Origin: Bacillota bacterium
Lineage (GTDB): Bacteria > Bacillota > Clostridia > Acetivibrionales > DTU013
DNA: 17,080 bases
Assembly: GCA_023399355.1 (NCBI GenBank)
Contig: JAEWQC010000131.1
Location: forward strand, 1-17,080
Reading direction: 5' to 3'
The notes beneath the pieces are model-generated. The model saw only the letters and a program-made list of their open reading frames with translations. It was not told the origin of the DNA and ran no database searches. Positions within the stretch are counted from its first letter, which is position 1. Every line of letters starts with the position of its first letter. Shown here piece by piece: positions 1 to 9,500 of the stretch. The translations under genes and the position numbers were made by a program.

Positions 1-986
1 GGATATGCGAGGGGCTGAAGGAACTGCAGGAAAAAAGGCCGTTTATCTGGTTCGCGGAAGGCCACCCACGAAAATTATTCAGACACCCGGAAATGCTGAA
101 ACAGATGATCGGCGCCGGTATGGTCAGAATGCAAATAGGCCTTGAATCCGGAGAGGACCGTGTCCTGGAGGGCTATAAAAAGGATACTGCAAGAAATGAA
201 ATAGCACAGGTCGTAAATGAATGCAGGAAGGAAAATTTAGCTCAACTGGCGGGGAATTTTATTATCGGGGGAGCCTGTGAAGAGGAACGAACTCTGAAGA
301 GCACCTGTGAATTTGCAAAAGAACTGTTGTACTCGGCGCCCGGAATCATAGAGCTTTCTACAACCTTTGTCATGCCCTTGCCCAATACGCCGATTTCAAA
401 TAGACCACAGGATTTTGACATGATGCTGGAGAAAGACGGCTATTTTACCTCAATGGATGATTATCCGGTAAACAGGACCAAAGCGCTTTCTGCCACGCAA
501 ATTGCAAAAGCACGATTCAATATTGTAAATGAGATATATTCTACAATGAAGGAAATTTATCTCAAAAAAATGATTCCGGAACAAAGCATCCTCCGTTCGT
601 TTGAACTGATGCGAAAGGGTGTCGTGAGTTACTGGATGAAGTCTGTATATCGTAAAGATGTGCTTGCATTTGCGTATTATGATCTATTGAGTTCCAACCT
701 GTATGATTCATGGGACAAAGTCCTGCAGACAAAAAACATAATCGGCAGAATTCCTGCAGCTACAATAAAAATGGATGGGCTGAAGCTGACACCGGGAGGA
801 TTGGAACTGGGCGGACAATTGATTTCAAACGAAGAATATGTTTTGTTGACGTTCCTGAATCAATTTGACAGCATACAAATGATTCATTCGAAAATGGAGG
901 GAACCTTGGATATGCTTATAAACCTGATAAAAATACTGGGCCAAAAGAAGATGGTTTTATTCAGGAAAGCAAATGATTCGCATTAG
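1..986 (+). CDS. B12-type radical SAM protein, 5'-truncated by window edge
   Basis: The reading frame is open from base 3, upstream of the first ATG at 93, so this is the 3' part of a longer gene. The residues before that ATG (WFAEGHP region) align with the WFCEAHP region of the complete paralogue at 1022-2797. What remains is the second half of the radical SAM barrel (motifs RMQIGLESG and NFIIGG) plus a C-terminal region of about 150 residues. The B12-binding domain and CxxxCxxC motif would lie left of the window and cannot be checked. The last 60 or so residues (starting around ISNEEYVLLTFL) have the length and hydrophobic pattern of a weak PqqD-like domain. It is the first of four tandem paralogues, 35 bp upstream of the next. 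Family assignment is firm; the modification it performs is unknown. Confidence 0.88.
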   Translation, partial: ICEGLKELQEKRPFIWFAEGHPRKLFRHPEMLKQMIGAGMVRMQIGLESGEDRVLEGYKKDTARNEIAQVVNECRKENLAQLAGNFIIGGACEEERTLKSTCEFAKELLYSAPGIIELSTTFVMPLPNTPISNRPQDFDMMLEKDGYFTSMDDYPVNRTKALSATQIAKARFNIVNEIYSTMKEIYLKKMIPEQSILRSFELMRKGVVSYWMKSVYRKDVLAFAYYDLLSSNLYDSWDKVLQTKNIIGRIPAATIKMDGLKLTPGGLELGGQLISNEEYVLLTFLNQFDSIQMIHSKMEGTLDMLINLIKILGQKKMVLFRKANDSH

Positions 987-1021
987 GTCGCACCGCATAG
1001 GAAAGGATCGTATAATATAAT

Positions 1022-2797
1022 ATGAAAAAACCGTTCGTACTTTTCCTGTATATCCAAAGGGCCAAATACAACAAATTCACAGAACCTGTAGAAATCATGG
1101 GAAGCATGTGTCTGTCTGCACAGATTTCAAAGCACGGATATGAGGGATATTGCAGGTCTGGTGATATCCATGACGCAATATCGGAGTTTGAAAAAGCCAA
1201 CGCCACCGGAGCACTGTGTGCTGTTGGATTATATAGCGACTTTGAAAATGTGAATGCATTAATAAGCTTTTCAAAATATATAAAATCGCTGTATTCCATT
1301 CCGATTCTGGTAGGAGGGCCGCAAGCCATAGGATTGGGGAAGGAATTCCTGGAGCAGTCCGGTTGTGACTGCCTGATCAGGGGGGATGGAGAAAATTCGT
1401 TGCTGAAGCTTCTAAATATAATTGTTAAAGAACAGGGCGAACCGGAAGATATTCCCGGCGTATGCCTGTTGAACGGACAAGGTGAATTTATTGAAAACAA
1501 GGCACCGGAATATATTACCGATCTGGAGGAGTATCCGGTGCCGGATTTGACGCAAACAGCAATCAATCCCCTTAAAAGAACTTCAATTCCAATTATCAGC
1601 GGGCGCGGATGTCCGTTCAAATGCAGCTTTTGTGCAGAAAGCAACAAGGATATCCGTATCAGGAGTGTGAGCCATGTCATTGATGAAATTGAAACGAAGC
1701 TTCAGATGAATTTGCTTCCCAAACTGGTTTGGTTTTCGGATGATACCTTTACGATAAACAAAAACCGCGTCCATGAATTCTGTATCAGGCTAAAAGAAAT
1801 CAGGAGAAAATATGATTTTGTCTGGTTCTGCGAGGCGCACCCAAGCTTTATTCTAAAATATCCTGAAATGATGAAAGAGATGGTGGAGGCAGGTCTTGTC
1901 CGTATACAAATCGGAATTGAAACAGGTGTTGAACAAATTGCAAAAGAATATAATAAGAAAACGAATCCTGCTGAAATAAAAAAGACGGTACGCATTTGTA
2001 AAGAAGCCGGATTATTGCAAATGCACGGCAACTTTATCTTCGGAGGGGCGTACGAGACACCCGGAACAATGGAAGAAACCATCTGCTATGCAGAGGATCT
2101 GATAGAATTGGGCAGCGGCATGATGGAAGTCACCTCCACCTTTTTAACCCCTTTCCCTGATACGGCGATCACAAGGAATCCCCATAAATTCGGAATTAAC
2201 ATCATTGATATAAAATGTGAAACAGCTTTTGGTGATTTCCCGGTGATTGAGACTCCTTCCGCCGGCCGGTATTTAATTGCACAAAAGCGTTATGAGTTTT
2301 TAATGCGTACCATGAAATGCATTCAGAAGCTGATTCAATCAGGAGCGGTAACACATGAGCAGTTAACCAGGCATTTTGAACTGATGTTCAAGTATAAGGT
2401 AACGAGTTTGTTATATACACCTGCATTTCTATCGGACAGATTCCTGTACAGACGGTATAATTTGCTCGCATGCGGCCGGTTTGGGGCGCTGGATGATATT
2501 GCGGAGGATAAATGGCGGGCATCACGGGTAATATCCGTATTTAAGCCTCACGAATATTTTCAGCCTGCAAAAGAAATAACGCAATCCTCTTCGGGTTCGG
2601 GAAGCGGCATATTTACGGAGAAGGATCTGCAGCTGTTAATGTTAAGCGACGGTCGGCATACCATAGAGGAAATTGCCAGAGTAATGGGGTATCTCTCTGA
2701 GGGCTTTGATGGCAACTGGAGGAAAACGGAAATTTACATGGAGCTCAGGCAGTTGGAAAAGCGGAACTTTATTGTGGTAGCAGAGGATTGGGTATAG
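1022..2797 (+). CDS. B12-binding radical SAM protein with C-terminal PqqD-like domain
   Basis: The 591-residue protein has an N-terminal cobalamin-binding-type Rossmann domain (about 1-140; motifs LVGGPQA and IRGDGE) without an obvious DxHxxG lower-ligand motif, so B12 binding is by family, not by a visible ligand. A radical SAM domain follows, with the 4Fe-4S cysteines C197, C201 and C204 in GRGCPFKCSFC, then WFCEAHP, IQIGIETG and NFIFGG. The last 65 residues or so (FTEKDLQLLMLSDGRHTIEEIA and on) resemble a PqqD/RRE fold, which in RiPP enzymes binds leader peptides. Such enzymes often carry out radical methylation or other C-H chemistry on peptides, but the reaction here is not known. A GAAAGGA ribosome site lies somewhat far (about 14 nt) upstream of the ATG. 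It is co-directional with its paralogues and lanM, suggesting one RiPP operon. Confidence 0.92.
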   Translation: MKKPFVLFLYIQRAKYNKFTEPVEIMGSMCLSAQISKHGYEGYCRSGDIHDAISEFEKANATGALCAVGLYSDFENVNALISFSKYIKSLYSIPILVGGPQAIGLGKEFLEQSGCDCLIRGDGENSLLKLLNIIVKEQGEPEDIPGVCLLNGQGEFIENKAPEYITDLEEYPVPDLTQTAINPLKRTSIPIISGRGCPFKCSFCAESNKDIRIRSVSHVIDEIETKLQMNLLPKLVWFSDDTFTINKNRVHEFCIRLKEIRRKYDFVWFCEAHPSFILKYPEMMKEMVEAGLVRIQIGIETGVEQIAKEYNKKTNPAEIKKTVRICKEAGLLQMHGNFIFGGAYETPGTMEETICYAEDLIELGSGMMEVTSTFLTPFPDTAITRNPHKFGINIIDIKCETAFGDFPVIETPSAGRYLIAQKRYEFLMRTMKCIQKLIQSGAVTHEQLTRHFELMFKYKVTSLLYTPAFLSDRFLYRRYNLLACGRFGALDDIAEDKWRASRVISVFKPHEYFQPAKEITQSSSGSGSGIFTEKDLQLLMLSDGRHTIEEIARVMGYLSEGFDGNWRKTEIYMELRQLEKRNFIVVAEDWV

Positions 2798-2878
2798 AGA
2801 TACAAATTACATCGGCAAGATAGTCTGAAGCAGTGTGCAAAAAACACTAGAAAGTACTGGAAAAATGGGAGGATAATC

Positions 2879-4552
2879 ATGAAAGAGAAGTGCATTGTTT
2901 TTTTACCAGTCGATACGTTGCATCAGAATATTTTTTCGGATTGGGTGCTGGATGCGAGCGCAGCATGTCTGTATATTGCCGCATACCTTAATAAAAGTAC
3001 CGATTGCCGGGTCTTTGAATGTGATGTCAATCAGGTGATTTTGTCAGTTGATGAAAATCAGGACAGCAGAGCTGTTGTTTTTTACTGTACCTATGAAAAT
3101 CAAGCCTGTATAAAAGTCCTTTCCGGCAGGATTGAGGCAAAATACGGGATACCTTGTATTTTGGCGTATCAGAACTGCAGTGAAGAGGACAAAGATATTT
3201 TGTTGAGAGATTTCAACGGATATCCGGCTTTTCGATTAAGCGATTTGGAAAAGCTTATGGATTTCTTGGGTCACCCTGAAGAGTGCAAAAAAGACGAAAA
3301 AGACGAAGAAGACAAAAAAGTATCCGTTAATGTGAATTATAGCGGTATAAAAAGGCAATCTTTCAATGAGAACTGGGTCTGTATCAGCAGCAAGTGTGAA
3401 AGGGACAATCATAATAAAGCTTTAAAAAGTGTTACGCAGATGATATCCGAGTTGCAGCAACTATTTGCAGATTTACCGTCAGAAAAATTCATCTATTTTT
3501 CCGGGTTTGATATCTGGTCGGCAAATCGGGATATCGCCGGGTTGTGTGATGAATTATCCCAGTTGGTGCCGAAGCATTCGTTGTTGTGGGGCGGAAAGTT
3601 TGATACCGGCGTCCTTGACAGGGAGGACATTTTTGCAAAGTTGAAGGACAGCGGGTTAACAAGGATGAGAATTGCACTAGAATCCTGCAGTCAGGATATC
3701 CTTCAGCTTTATGGAAGCGGCTGTGGTCCGGATCAGGTGCTGAAAATCATTCAAAATGCAAAAGATGCCGGAATACGGCAAATTGAGCTGGATGTTTGGG
3801 TGGGCACGGCATTTGAAAACAGGGAATCGCTGCAAAAGACCCGGGAGTTCTGTGAAAGGGCACTGGAAATTGCAGGTGCTCATTTATGGATTTTACTGCA
3901 GTACCCGAATGGAAGCATGGCCGGCAGGATGTTTGATGCTCCTGTTTTGTTCGGACTAAAGTGGGCAAAAGGGTTTGACAGGGAATATGCGCTAAATACA
4001 TCCGTTGAGGTTCCTTCCTTATTCAGTGAAGAACTTACACAGCTTGACATCATACTCGCCAGAAATGAGCTTGACAGCCGTCTTAAAGGCCGGATGCTGG
4101 ACATCGCACGGCGTGAGGAATGCCCGCATGTACATTTGATATTGGAAAATAAATGGAAGAAGCTTAATCTGGCAACGCCCTGGGAAGAAGTTTTCTGCAG
4201 GATTCCTTTCCTCAAGATTTATTGTTCCCTTCTGGAACGCGGCGCAATGCTGCCGCATGAGGCATTAAAGCATGAAAATTTTGATTCTCTTCGTCCTCAG
4301 AGGAATGTGGAGATATGGGTTGATATTGATTTTCCGGCTTGTGTAGTTAAATTGCTAAAGATGGCTTTGACGCCTCTGGAATTTGACCTGATCCTTTATT
4401 CATCGGGTAAACTCACACTTTTGGAAGTGAAAGAAAGATTGCTTCCCAAATACTTGTCATTATACAAGTCGAAGGAGGAGTTTTATTCGAGGGTAGAGAG
4501 CTTGCTGCTTCGGATGCAGCAAAGATATCTGCTTGGATTTGTAAGGTATTGA
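2879..4552 (+). CDS. Degenerate radical SAM paralogue lacking the CxxxCxxC motif
   Basis: The 557-residue protein aligns along its length with the flanking B12-radical SAM proteins: an N-terminal Rossmann-like part, the RMRIALES motif matching their IQIG(I/T)E(T/S) strand, RPQRNVEIW, and a C-terminal PqqD-like domain (LTPLEFDLILYSSGK region). Where the paralogues carry CPFKCSFC or CPFSCAYC, this one has C168-ISSK-C173 with no CxxxCxxC anywhere nearby, so it should not bind the SAM-cleaving 4Fe-4S cluster. The GGP and RG(D/E)GE motifs of the B12 domain are also gone, and a charged Lys/Asp/Glu linker (about 139-150) is inserted. The reading frame is intact and preceded by a good GGGAGG ribosome site 6 nt before the ATG, so it is a maintained gene rather than a decayed one. 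A likely role, inferred, is a substrate-binding or scaffold partner for its active neighbours. Confidence 0.85.
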   Translation: MKEKCIVFLPVDTLHQNIFSDWVLDASAACLYIAAYLNKSTDCRVFECDVNQVILSVDENQDSRAVVFYCTYENQACIKVLSGRIEAKYGIPCILAYQNCSEEDKDILLRDFNGYPAFRLSDLEKLMDFLGHPEECKKDEKDEEDKKVSVNVNYSGIKRQSFNENWVCISSKCERDNHNKALKSVTQMISELQQLFADLPSEKFIYFSGFDIWSANRDIAGLCDELSQLVPKHSLLWGGKFDTGVLDREDIFAKLKDSGLTRMRIALESCSQDILQLYGSGCGPDQVLKIIQNAKDAGIRQIELDVWVGTAFENRESLQKTREFCERALEIAGAHLWILLQYPNGSMAGRMFDAPVLFGLKWAKGFDREYALNTSVEVPSLFSEELTQLDIILARNELDSRLKGRMLDIARREECPHVHLILENKWKKLNLATPWEEVFCRIPFLKIYCSLLERGAMLPHEALKHENFDSLRPQRNVEIWVDIDFPACVVKLLKMALTPLEFDLILYSSGKLTLLEVKERLLPKYLSLYKSKEEFYSRVESLLLRMQQRYLLGFVRY

Positions 4553-4553
4553 T

Positions 4554-4565
4554 ATGCCTCGGCAT
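4554..4565 (+). repeat. Small hairpin after the degenerate radical SAM gene
   Basis: ATGCC-TC-GGCAT is a perfect 12-base palindrome that would fold as a 4-bp stem with a CTCG tetraloop, directly after the stop codon at 4552. No T-run follows, so it is at most an mRNA stability or spacing element. Confidence 0.3.
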
Positions 4566-4639
4566 GAGCGGACCTGCGTTAATTGGAGTTGATAGGATCA
4601 GTCGCGTTTTGAAGGATAAGGAAGGAATGTGATGTATCT

Positions 4640-6397
4640 ATGGAGAAAGGACAGGTACTTTTGTGCAACATAGCTGCATATGAAGAGAACTCTTATGACA
4701 GTCTGGGGAATTTCTACCTTGCGGCAGTCCTGAAGAAACATGGCTATGATGTCAGTGTTTTTCACAAAGGGGCTGAGGAGTTCGTCAAATTGTTTGATGA
4801 ACATAAAGATGGGATTTATGCCGTAGGCTTTACGTGTTACAACGATAACCAGCATCTTGTATCCAGATTATGCAAATATGTGAAGAAAAACAGTTCGGTG
4901 ATGGTCATTGTCGGAGGGCCTCAGGCTATTTCGCTGGAAAAAGCTTTTTTTGAAGAGTCAAACTGTGACTTTATGATAAGGGGAGAGGGCGAAACGGCTC
5001 TTGTAGCCTTGCTGGAAGCGGTTGCAAACAAAACGGATTTAAGGAAAGTATGCGGTCTGGTATGGGTGAATCAAAAAAACGAAGTGGTTGTAAACAAGCC
5101 TTCAAAAGTGGTTGAAAATCTGGATGACATTCCATTTCCGGATTATTCCCTTTCGCTGCACAAAAACCGACGTTATGGGAATACCATAATAACAGGGCGG
5201 GGCTGTCCTTTTTCCTGCGCCTATTGTTTCAAGGGATACGAAGACCATAAGGTAAGACTGAGAAGTATCCGGAATGTAATGGAGGAAATTAACCGGAATC
5301 TGGACAATAATCCCCGTATAAGCTTTATTACAATATGCGATGATACATTTGTTATTCAGGAAGATAGAATCAGACAGTTTTGCAATGAGATGAAAGCACT
5401 GCGGAAAAGACGGGAAATTGTCTGGTACTGTGAGGCACATACGCATCTGCTGCAGGATAAAAAAGATACGTTGAAGCAGATGGCAGAGTCGGGCTGCATT
5501 CGTATCCAGATTGGTACGGAATCGGGTGATCCGGAGGTTCTGCAACAATATAACAAGCATACGACACCGGAAATCATCAAGGAGGTTGTATGCGATATTG
5601 TCGAAGCCGGTATCCCCATGATAGCCACAAACTTCATCATAGGCGGGCCCAATGAAGCAACTGCCTGGCAAAAATCGGCAAGCCTTGCCGAGGACCTGCT
5701 CGAAATTGCACCTGGAGTTATTGATATCAGCACCGGTTATCTTCGTGCTTATCCGGATACCCGGATAACACTTAATCCTGAGGCGTTCGGATTGAAAATA
5801 ATCAAGCCGTTTTATGAAGCGTCAAAGGATTATCCCAATGTAATGCCTGCAGATATGACGGAAGAAGAAATGATAATAATCATGAACCGGTTTAACAGCC
5901 GAATAGGGAAAAAAATCAACCGGCTTGTTTTGGAAAACAAGGTTCCAATTGAAAGGATCCTCCGGCACGTTCAATTCTATAAAAAGTATGGAATCGCTTC
6001 TATATGGTATAATGCAATCTGTTCAAGAGCGGATTGGGAAGCTTATTATAAAACGATTGATTCAGGAGCAATGGAAGTAAGGCAGATACCGGAAGATCAG
6101 CTCTCCTGCATGAGACCTCAAAGAACGGTTGAATTGTGGAAGGAAGCAAGCTTTGAGGATGAAGGGAGAGCCACTGTTTGCGGCTTGAAACTAAATCCTC
6201 TTGCTTATGATGTGTTATTAATGTGCAGCGGTAAAACCGTTCTGGCTGATATTGCAAATGAATTATTTGAAAAATATAAACCTCATTACCAGGGGAAAGC
6301 TGCTTTTGAAAAAGAGCTCATGAAACAGATTTTTTATCTTGGTGAAAATCATTTAATTGTAATCATATGGATGGAACTAGTGAGACAATGCATATAA
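4640..6397 (+). CDS. B12-binding radical SAM protein with C-terminal PqqD-like domain
   Basis: The 585-residue protein has the same plan as the protein at 1022-2797: a cobalamin-type domain (about 1-130; IVGGPQA and IRGEGE), then radical SAM cysteines C189, C193 and C196 in GRGCPFSCAYC, WYCEAHT, IQIGTESG and NFIIGGP. The C-terminal 75 residues or so (LNPLAYDVLLMCSGKTV and on) are the clearest PqqD-like stretch in the window: a hydrophobic strand and helix, a cSGk turn, a tV-x-x-I-a helix and a closing L-x-x-x-x-L-I segment. The active-site cysteines are intact, so it should be a functional SAM enzyme. An AAGGAAGGAA purine stretch lies upstream of the ATG at slightly long spacing. It sits directly before lanM, which points to modification of the same precursor peptide; the substrate and reaction are not known. 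Confidence 0.92.
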   Translation: MEKGQVLLCNIAAYEENSYDSLGNFYLAAVLKKHGYDVSVFHKGAEEFVKLFDEHKDGIYAVGFTCYNDNQHLVSRLCKYVKKNSSVMVIVGGPQAISLEKAFFEESNCDFMIRGEGETALVALLEAVANKTDLRKVCGLVWVNQKNEVVVNKPSKVVENLDDIPFPDYSLSLHKNRRYGNTIITGRGCPFSCAYCFKGYEDHKVRLRSIRNVMEEINRNLDNNPRISFITICDDTFVIQEDRIRQFCNEMKALRKRREIVWYCEAHTHLLQDKKDTLKQMAESGCIRIQIGTESGDPEVLQQYNKHTTPEIIKEVVCDIVEAGIPMIATNFIIGGPNEATAWQKSASLAEDLLEIAPGVIDISTGYLRAYPDTRITLNPEAFGLKIIKPFYEASKDYPNVMPADMTEEEMIIIMNRFNSRIGKKINRLVLENKVPIERILRHVQFYKKYGIASIWYNAICSRADWEAYYKTIDSGAMEVRQIPEDQLSCMRPQRTVELWKEASFEDEGRATVCGLKLNPLAYDVLLMCSGKTVLADIANELFEKYKPHYQGKAAFEKELMKQIFYLGENHLIVIIWMELVRQCI

Positions 6398-6443
6398 ATC
6401 TCCGGGTAAAGGTTTGACAACTTGCTTCCCCAAATATTTCAGT

Positions 6444-6477
6444 CTCATCCTGGCTGAATAAAGCAGGAAAGGATGAG
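6444..6477 (+). promoter_or_regulatory. Inverted repeat in the lanM 5' leader
   Basis: CTCATCCT (6444-6451) and AGGATGAG (6470-6477) are perfect 8-base inverted copies separated by 18 bases. Inside, TCCTgGCT can instead pair with AGCAGGA using one bulged G, so two hairpins compete. There is no T-run after it, so it is not an intrinsic terminator. It lies in the 111-base gap before lanM and could affect lanM translation or mRNA stability; this is inference. Confidence 0.4.
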
Positions 6478-6498
6478 CTGATAAGTTTTATTGTGGTC

Positions 6499-6504
6499 GG
6501 GTGA
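6499..6504 (+). promoter_or_regulatory. Shine-Dalgarno site that decides the lanM start
   Basis: GGGTGA, continuing into GGTGAT, can pair with the 3' end of Firmicute 16S rRNA and lies 4 nt before the ATG at 6509. It overlaps the codons that a TTG start at 6491 would use, which favours the ATG. Confidence 0.6.
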
Positions 6505-6508
6505 TAAA

Positions 6509-9500
6509 ATGAAATTCAGTTTGGCGCAAAAAGGAAGAATGGCATTTATGGCAAGTACTCTGGAGGAACGGCTCCTTTCCTGCAGGGGGAAAGATTCTTC
6601 CTCTTCGGAGGAGGAGTGCAGCAGTTTCAGGAGATGGGCTGCTATCTATGAAGAAACCGGCGGACAGGATATTTTCATAAAACGGCTGTCAATGTCAGGC
6701 ATTTCTTCATGCCAGGCATCAGCTGCGCTTGAATGGAATGAGTGGGATTGCAGTCTGCCACTGCACAGATGGATAGTGGCTCTGGAAGAGATTTTACTCT
6801 GTACGATGGATGCAGCAGTGGAAGAATGGGAAATGCTGAAGAAATCTCAAAACAGGGAGACTTTGCCGATAGCACAGGAATACGGCTATATGATGTTAAT
6901 CCCATTTGTGAAAAATGCCCGGGAGTTGCTGAAGAAGGAAGCGTCCGGCTATATCGGCCTGTTATCGCAAAATGCCTGGGCTGATATTCTCTGCGGACTT
7001 TTAAATCGGCTTTACAGTCTTTCAAAAGAAACATTGCAGGCAAAAGCATTTGAACAAAGCCCATTGTCCGGTTTATTCGGCCAGACTTACAGACCCAGTC
7101 CGTCTCAGATATCAAAAGAAACATGGCATAAAGCAACTTTGGACATGCTGAACGGCGCCTGGGAAAACCATCTCTGCGACTATCCTGTCCTTGCAAGAAG
7201 ATTGACAGGCTGTATTTTTCAATGGGTTGATTCTATAAAAAGGTTACTTTTCAATCTTTCGGATAATGAGAGGGAGATGGTATTGCAATTCAATGATAAG
7301 AGACCTTTGGGGAAGATTGCGTGCATAAAACCGGATGCGGGGGATTTGCACCATGGAGGACAAAGTACTGCCATTATCAGGATGGAAAGCGGTGTAAGCC
7401 TGGTATATAAGCCGCACGACTTGAAAAATGATATCGCCTGGAGCCGGTTTGTTGACTTTTTAAGAAATCTGGGACTGAAGTATGACGGAGTCAGTCCAAA
7501 GATTATAACCGGAGAGGATTATGGGATCATGGAATACATTCCCTCCGATGAGGTAAAGGATGAAAAATCATACTTTTTTCAGGCTGGAATACTCCTGGCA
7601 ATGGTAAATGCATTAGGAGGAAACGATTTTCATGCGGAGAACATCATTTCCCATAAAAATTCACCGGTTCTGATTGATCTGGAAACGATCATGTGTGCCC
7701 AGGTCACGATTCTATACGAGTACGGATTTGGTGAAGCGCAAAAAAAAGTAATCAGAGAGAATTCCGATTCGGTCATGGGGAGCGGCATGATGCCTGTTTG
7801 GGTGAATAATGCAAATGGAATTCCAATCGATATCGGAGGTTTTACTACACAGCATAAAAGTCTCAATGCCCCCCTGAAAAAGGATGGAAGCAATTTGAAT
7901 ATCTTTTTGAATAGGGATTCTTTTCTGGAAGGCTTTGTGCACGCTTCCGAATTACTTGCTTCAAACAGGCAGGAAATTTTATGCATGCTTCGCAAGTCCG
8001 GCTTTGAGGACTGCAGGTTCAGATACCTGCCGCGTTCGACGAATGCGTATTACACAATCCTGAATCAGACCAGGACAATCAAGGCATTAAGAGATGGATT
8101 TGAATGGTCCATGGTTTTTGAAAGAATGCTGAGAGGATATTTGAACTGGACCGGCGATAGCAAAATAGAAGAGATATGCAAGATATACAGGATGGAATAT
8201 GACGCATTGAAAGAGGATAACATTCCGGTCTTCCATGTGTACAATACGGATATGATCGGAGAAAATGAACAGCTGGTACAGCGGTATGCTGAAAAAGCGC
8301 CTGTTGAGAGAGCCAGGCGGAATATTGAACAGATAGACAGTCAGGTAATAGAGGCTCAGGCTAAACAGATTGAACTGTTATTGAAAATTCATGGTAAAAA
8401 TTGTAATTTAGAGCGAACTGAAGAAAAACACTGGTTAGGAAGCGGTGCGTTTATTTCAAAAGAAGAATGTCTGGAGCAAGTGGAGTATATCTTCCGTACG
8501 CTGACCGGTAATTTGGTGATGACGCCGGACGGGGACATTTCATACAGAGTGCTTGGCACGCAGATGGAAACACAAAAATTGATCCTCTCGCAAATAAAGG
8601 ATTTTTATTATGAAGGCCTGCTTGGAATTGCATTGTTCTTTGCCGCCATTTATTTTGTGATGGGCAAAAAGAGTGCTAAAAGAGATTGCATGAATATACT
8701 TGATTTTGAAATAAGAAAAATGAATCATCCCGGCTATGTTTTTGCATTTGCAAAACTGAAATTGGGCATGGGCACAGGCATCGGAGGAATGATATTCGTA
8801 TTGTGCGAATGTGCGCGTTTGCTGGATGAAAATCAATATCGGGTTGAGGCGCTCAAGCTAATAAAAAGGATAACCAGAGATCAGATAGAAAAGGACAGGC
8901 ACCTGGACTATATATCCGGCTGTGCCGGTCTGATGACTGCCATAAAGAGCAGTTCTTATCTGCTGTGCCGTCCTGAGACGCTGGAATTGCTGGACTCTTG
9001 CACATTGAAACTGCTCCGTGAGGTAAAAGCAACAGGAAAAGATTCGGCCGGATGGGTTACGGTGGAAAAATCACCACCGCTGACAGGCTTCGGACATGGG
9101 AATGCCGGTATCATACTTGCAATGATGAATGCGAGGATTGAGCAGGCGCAATGCCAAAAGGTTATGGAGCAGGCGCTGAACTATGAAAAATCGCTTTATT
9201 CACACAAATACCATAACTGGGCTGATCTGCGTTCCATGGCAATGGCCCGCGGGGAATTGAAATATGGATCGGGTTGGTGTACAGGCGCTCCCGGAATAGG
9301 CCTGGCAAGGTTTCCGCTTTTAAATTCCGGAGTGGGGGGCATTTCAAATGATGTTGAAAATGCAATTGCCTTTGCATTGGATGCACCATTCCAGGAAAGT
9401 GATCATGTGTGCTGTGGAAATATGTCAAGAGTCCTTTTACTGGTTGAGGCATATAGAAAAATGAAGGACAGGCGGCTATATGACAAATCGATGGAAATAG

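Noticed and set aside
1011..1016. TATAAT, a perfect -10 box just before the gene at 1022
   Set aside because: No -35 match at the right distance and it lies only about 5 bases from the start codon, within a 35-base gap of an operon; likely chance in AT-rich DNA.
961..1680. Long open frames antisense to the radical SAM genes, lanM and the nif-like genes
   Set aside because: They overlap well-supported genes over their whole length, show low-complexity translations typical of shadow frames, and have no recognisable domains.
2832..2848. AGTGT/ACACT inverted repeat before the gene at 2879, considered as a terminator
   Set aside because: Only a 5-bp stem with an A-rich loop and no T-run on the + strand.
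6414..6419. TTGACA, a perfect -35 box before lanM
   Set aside because: No acceptable -10 hexamer at 16-18 bases; the sequence there is TTTCAG or ATTTCA.
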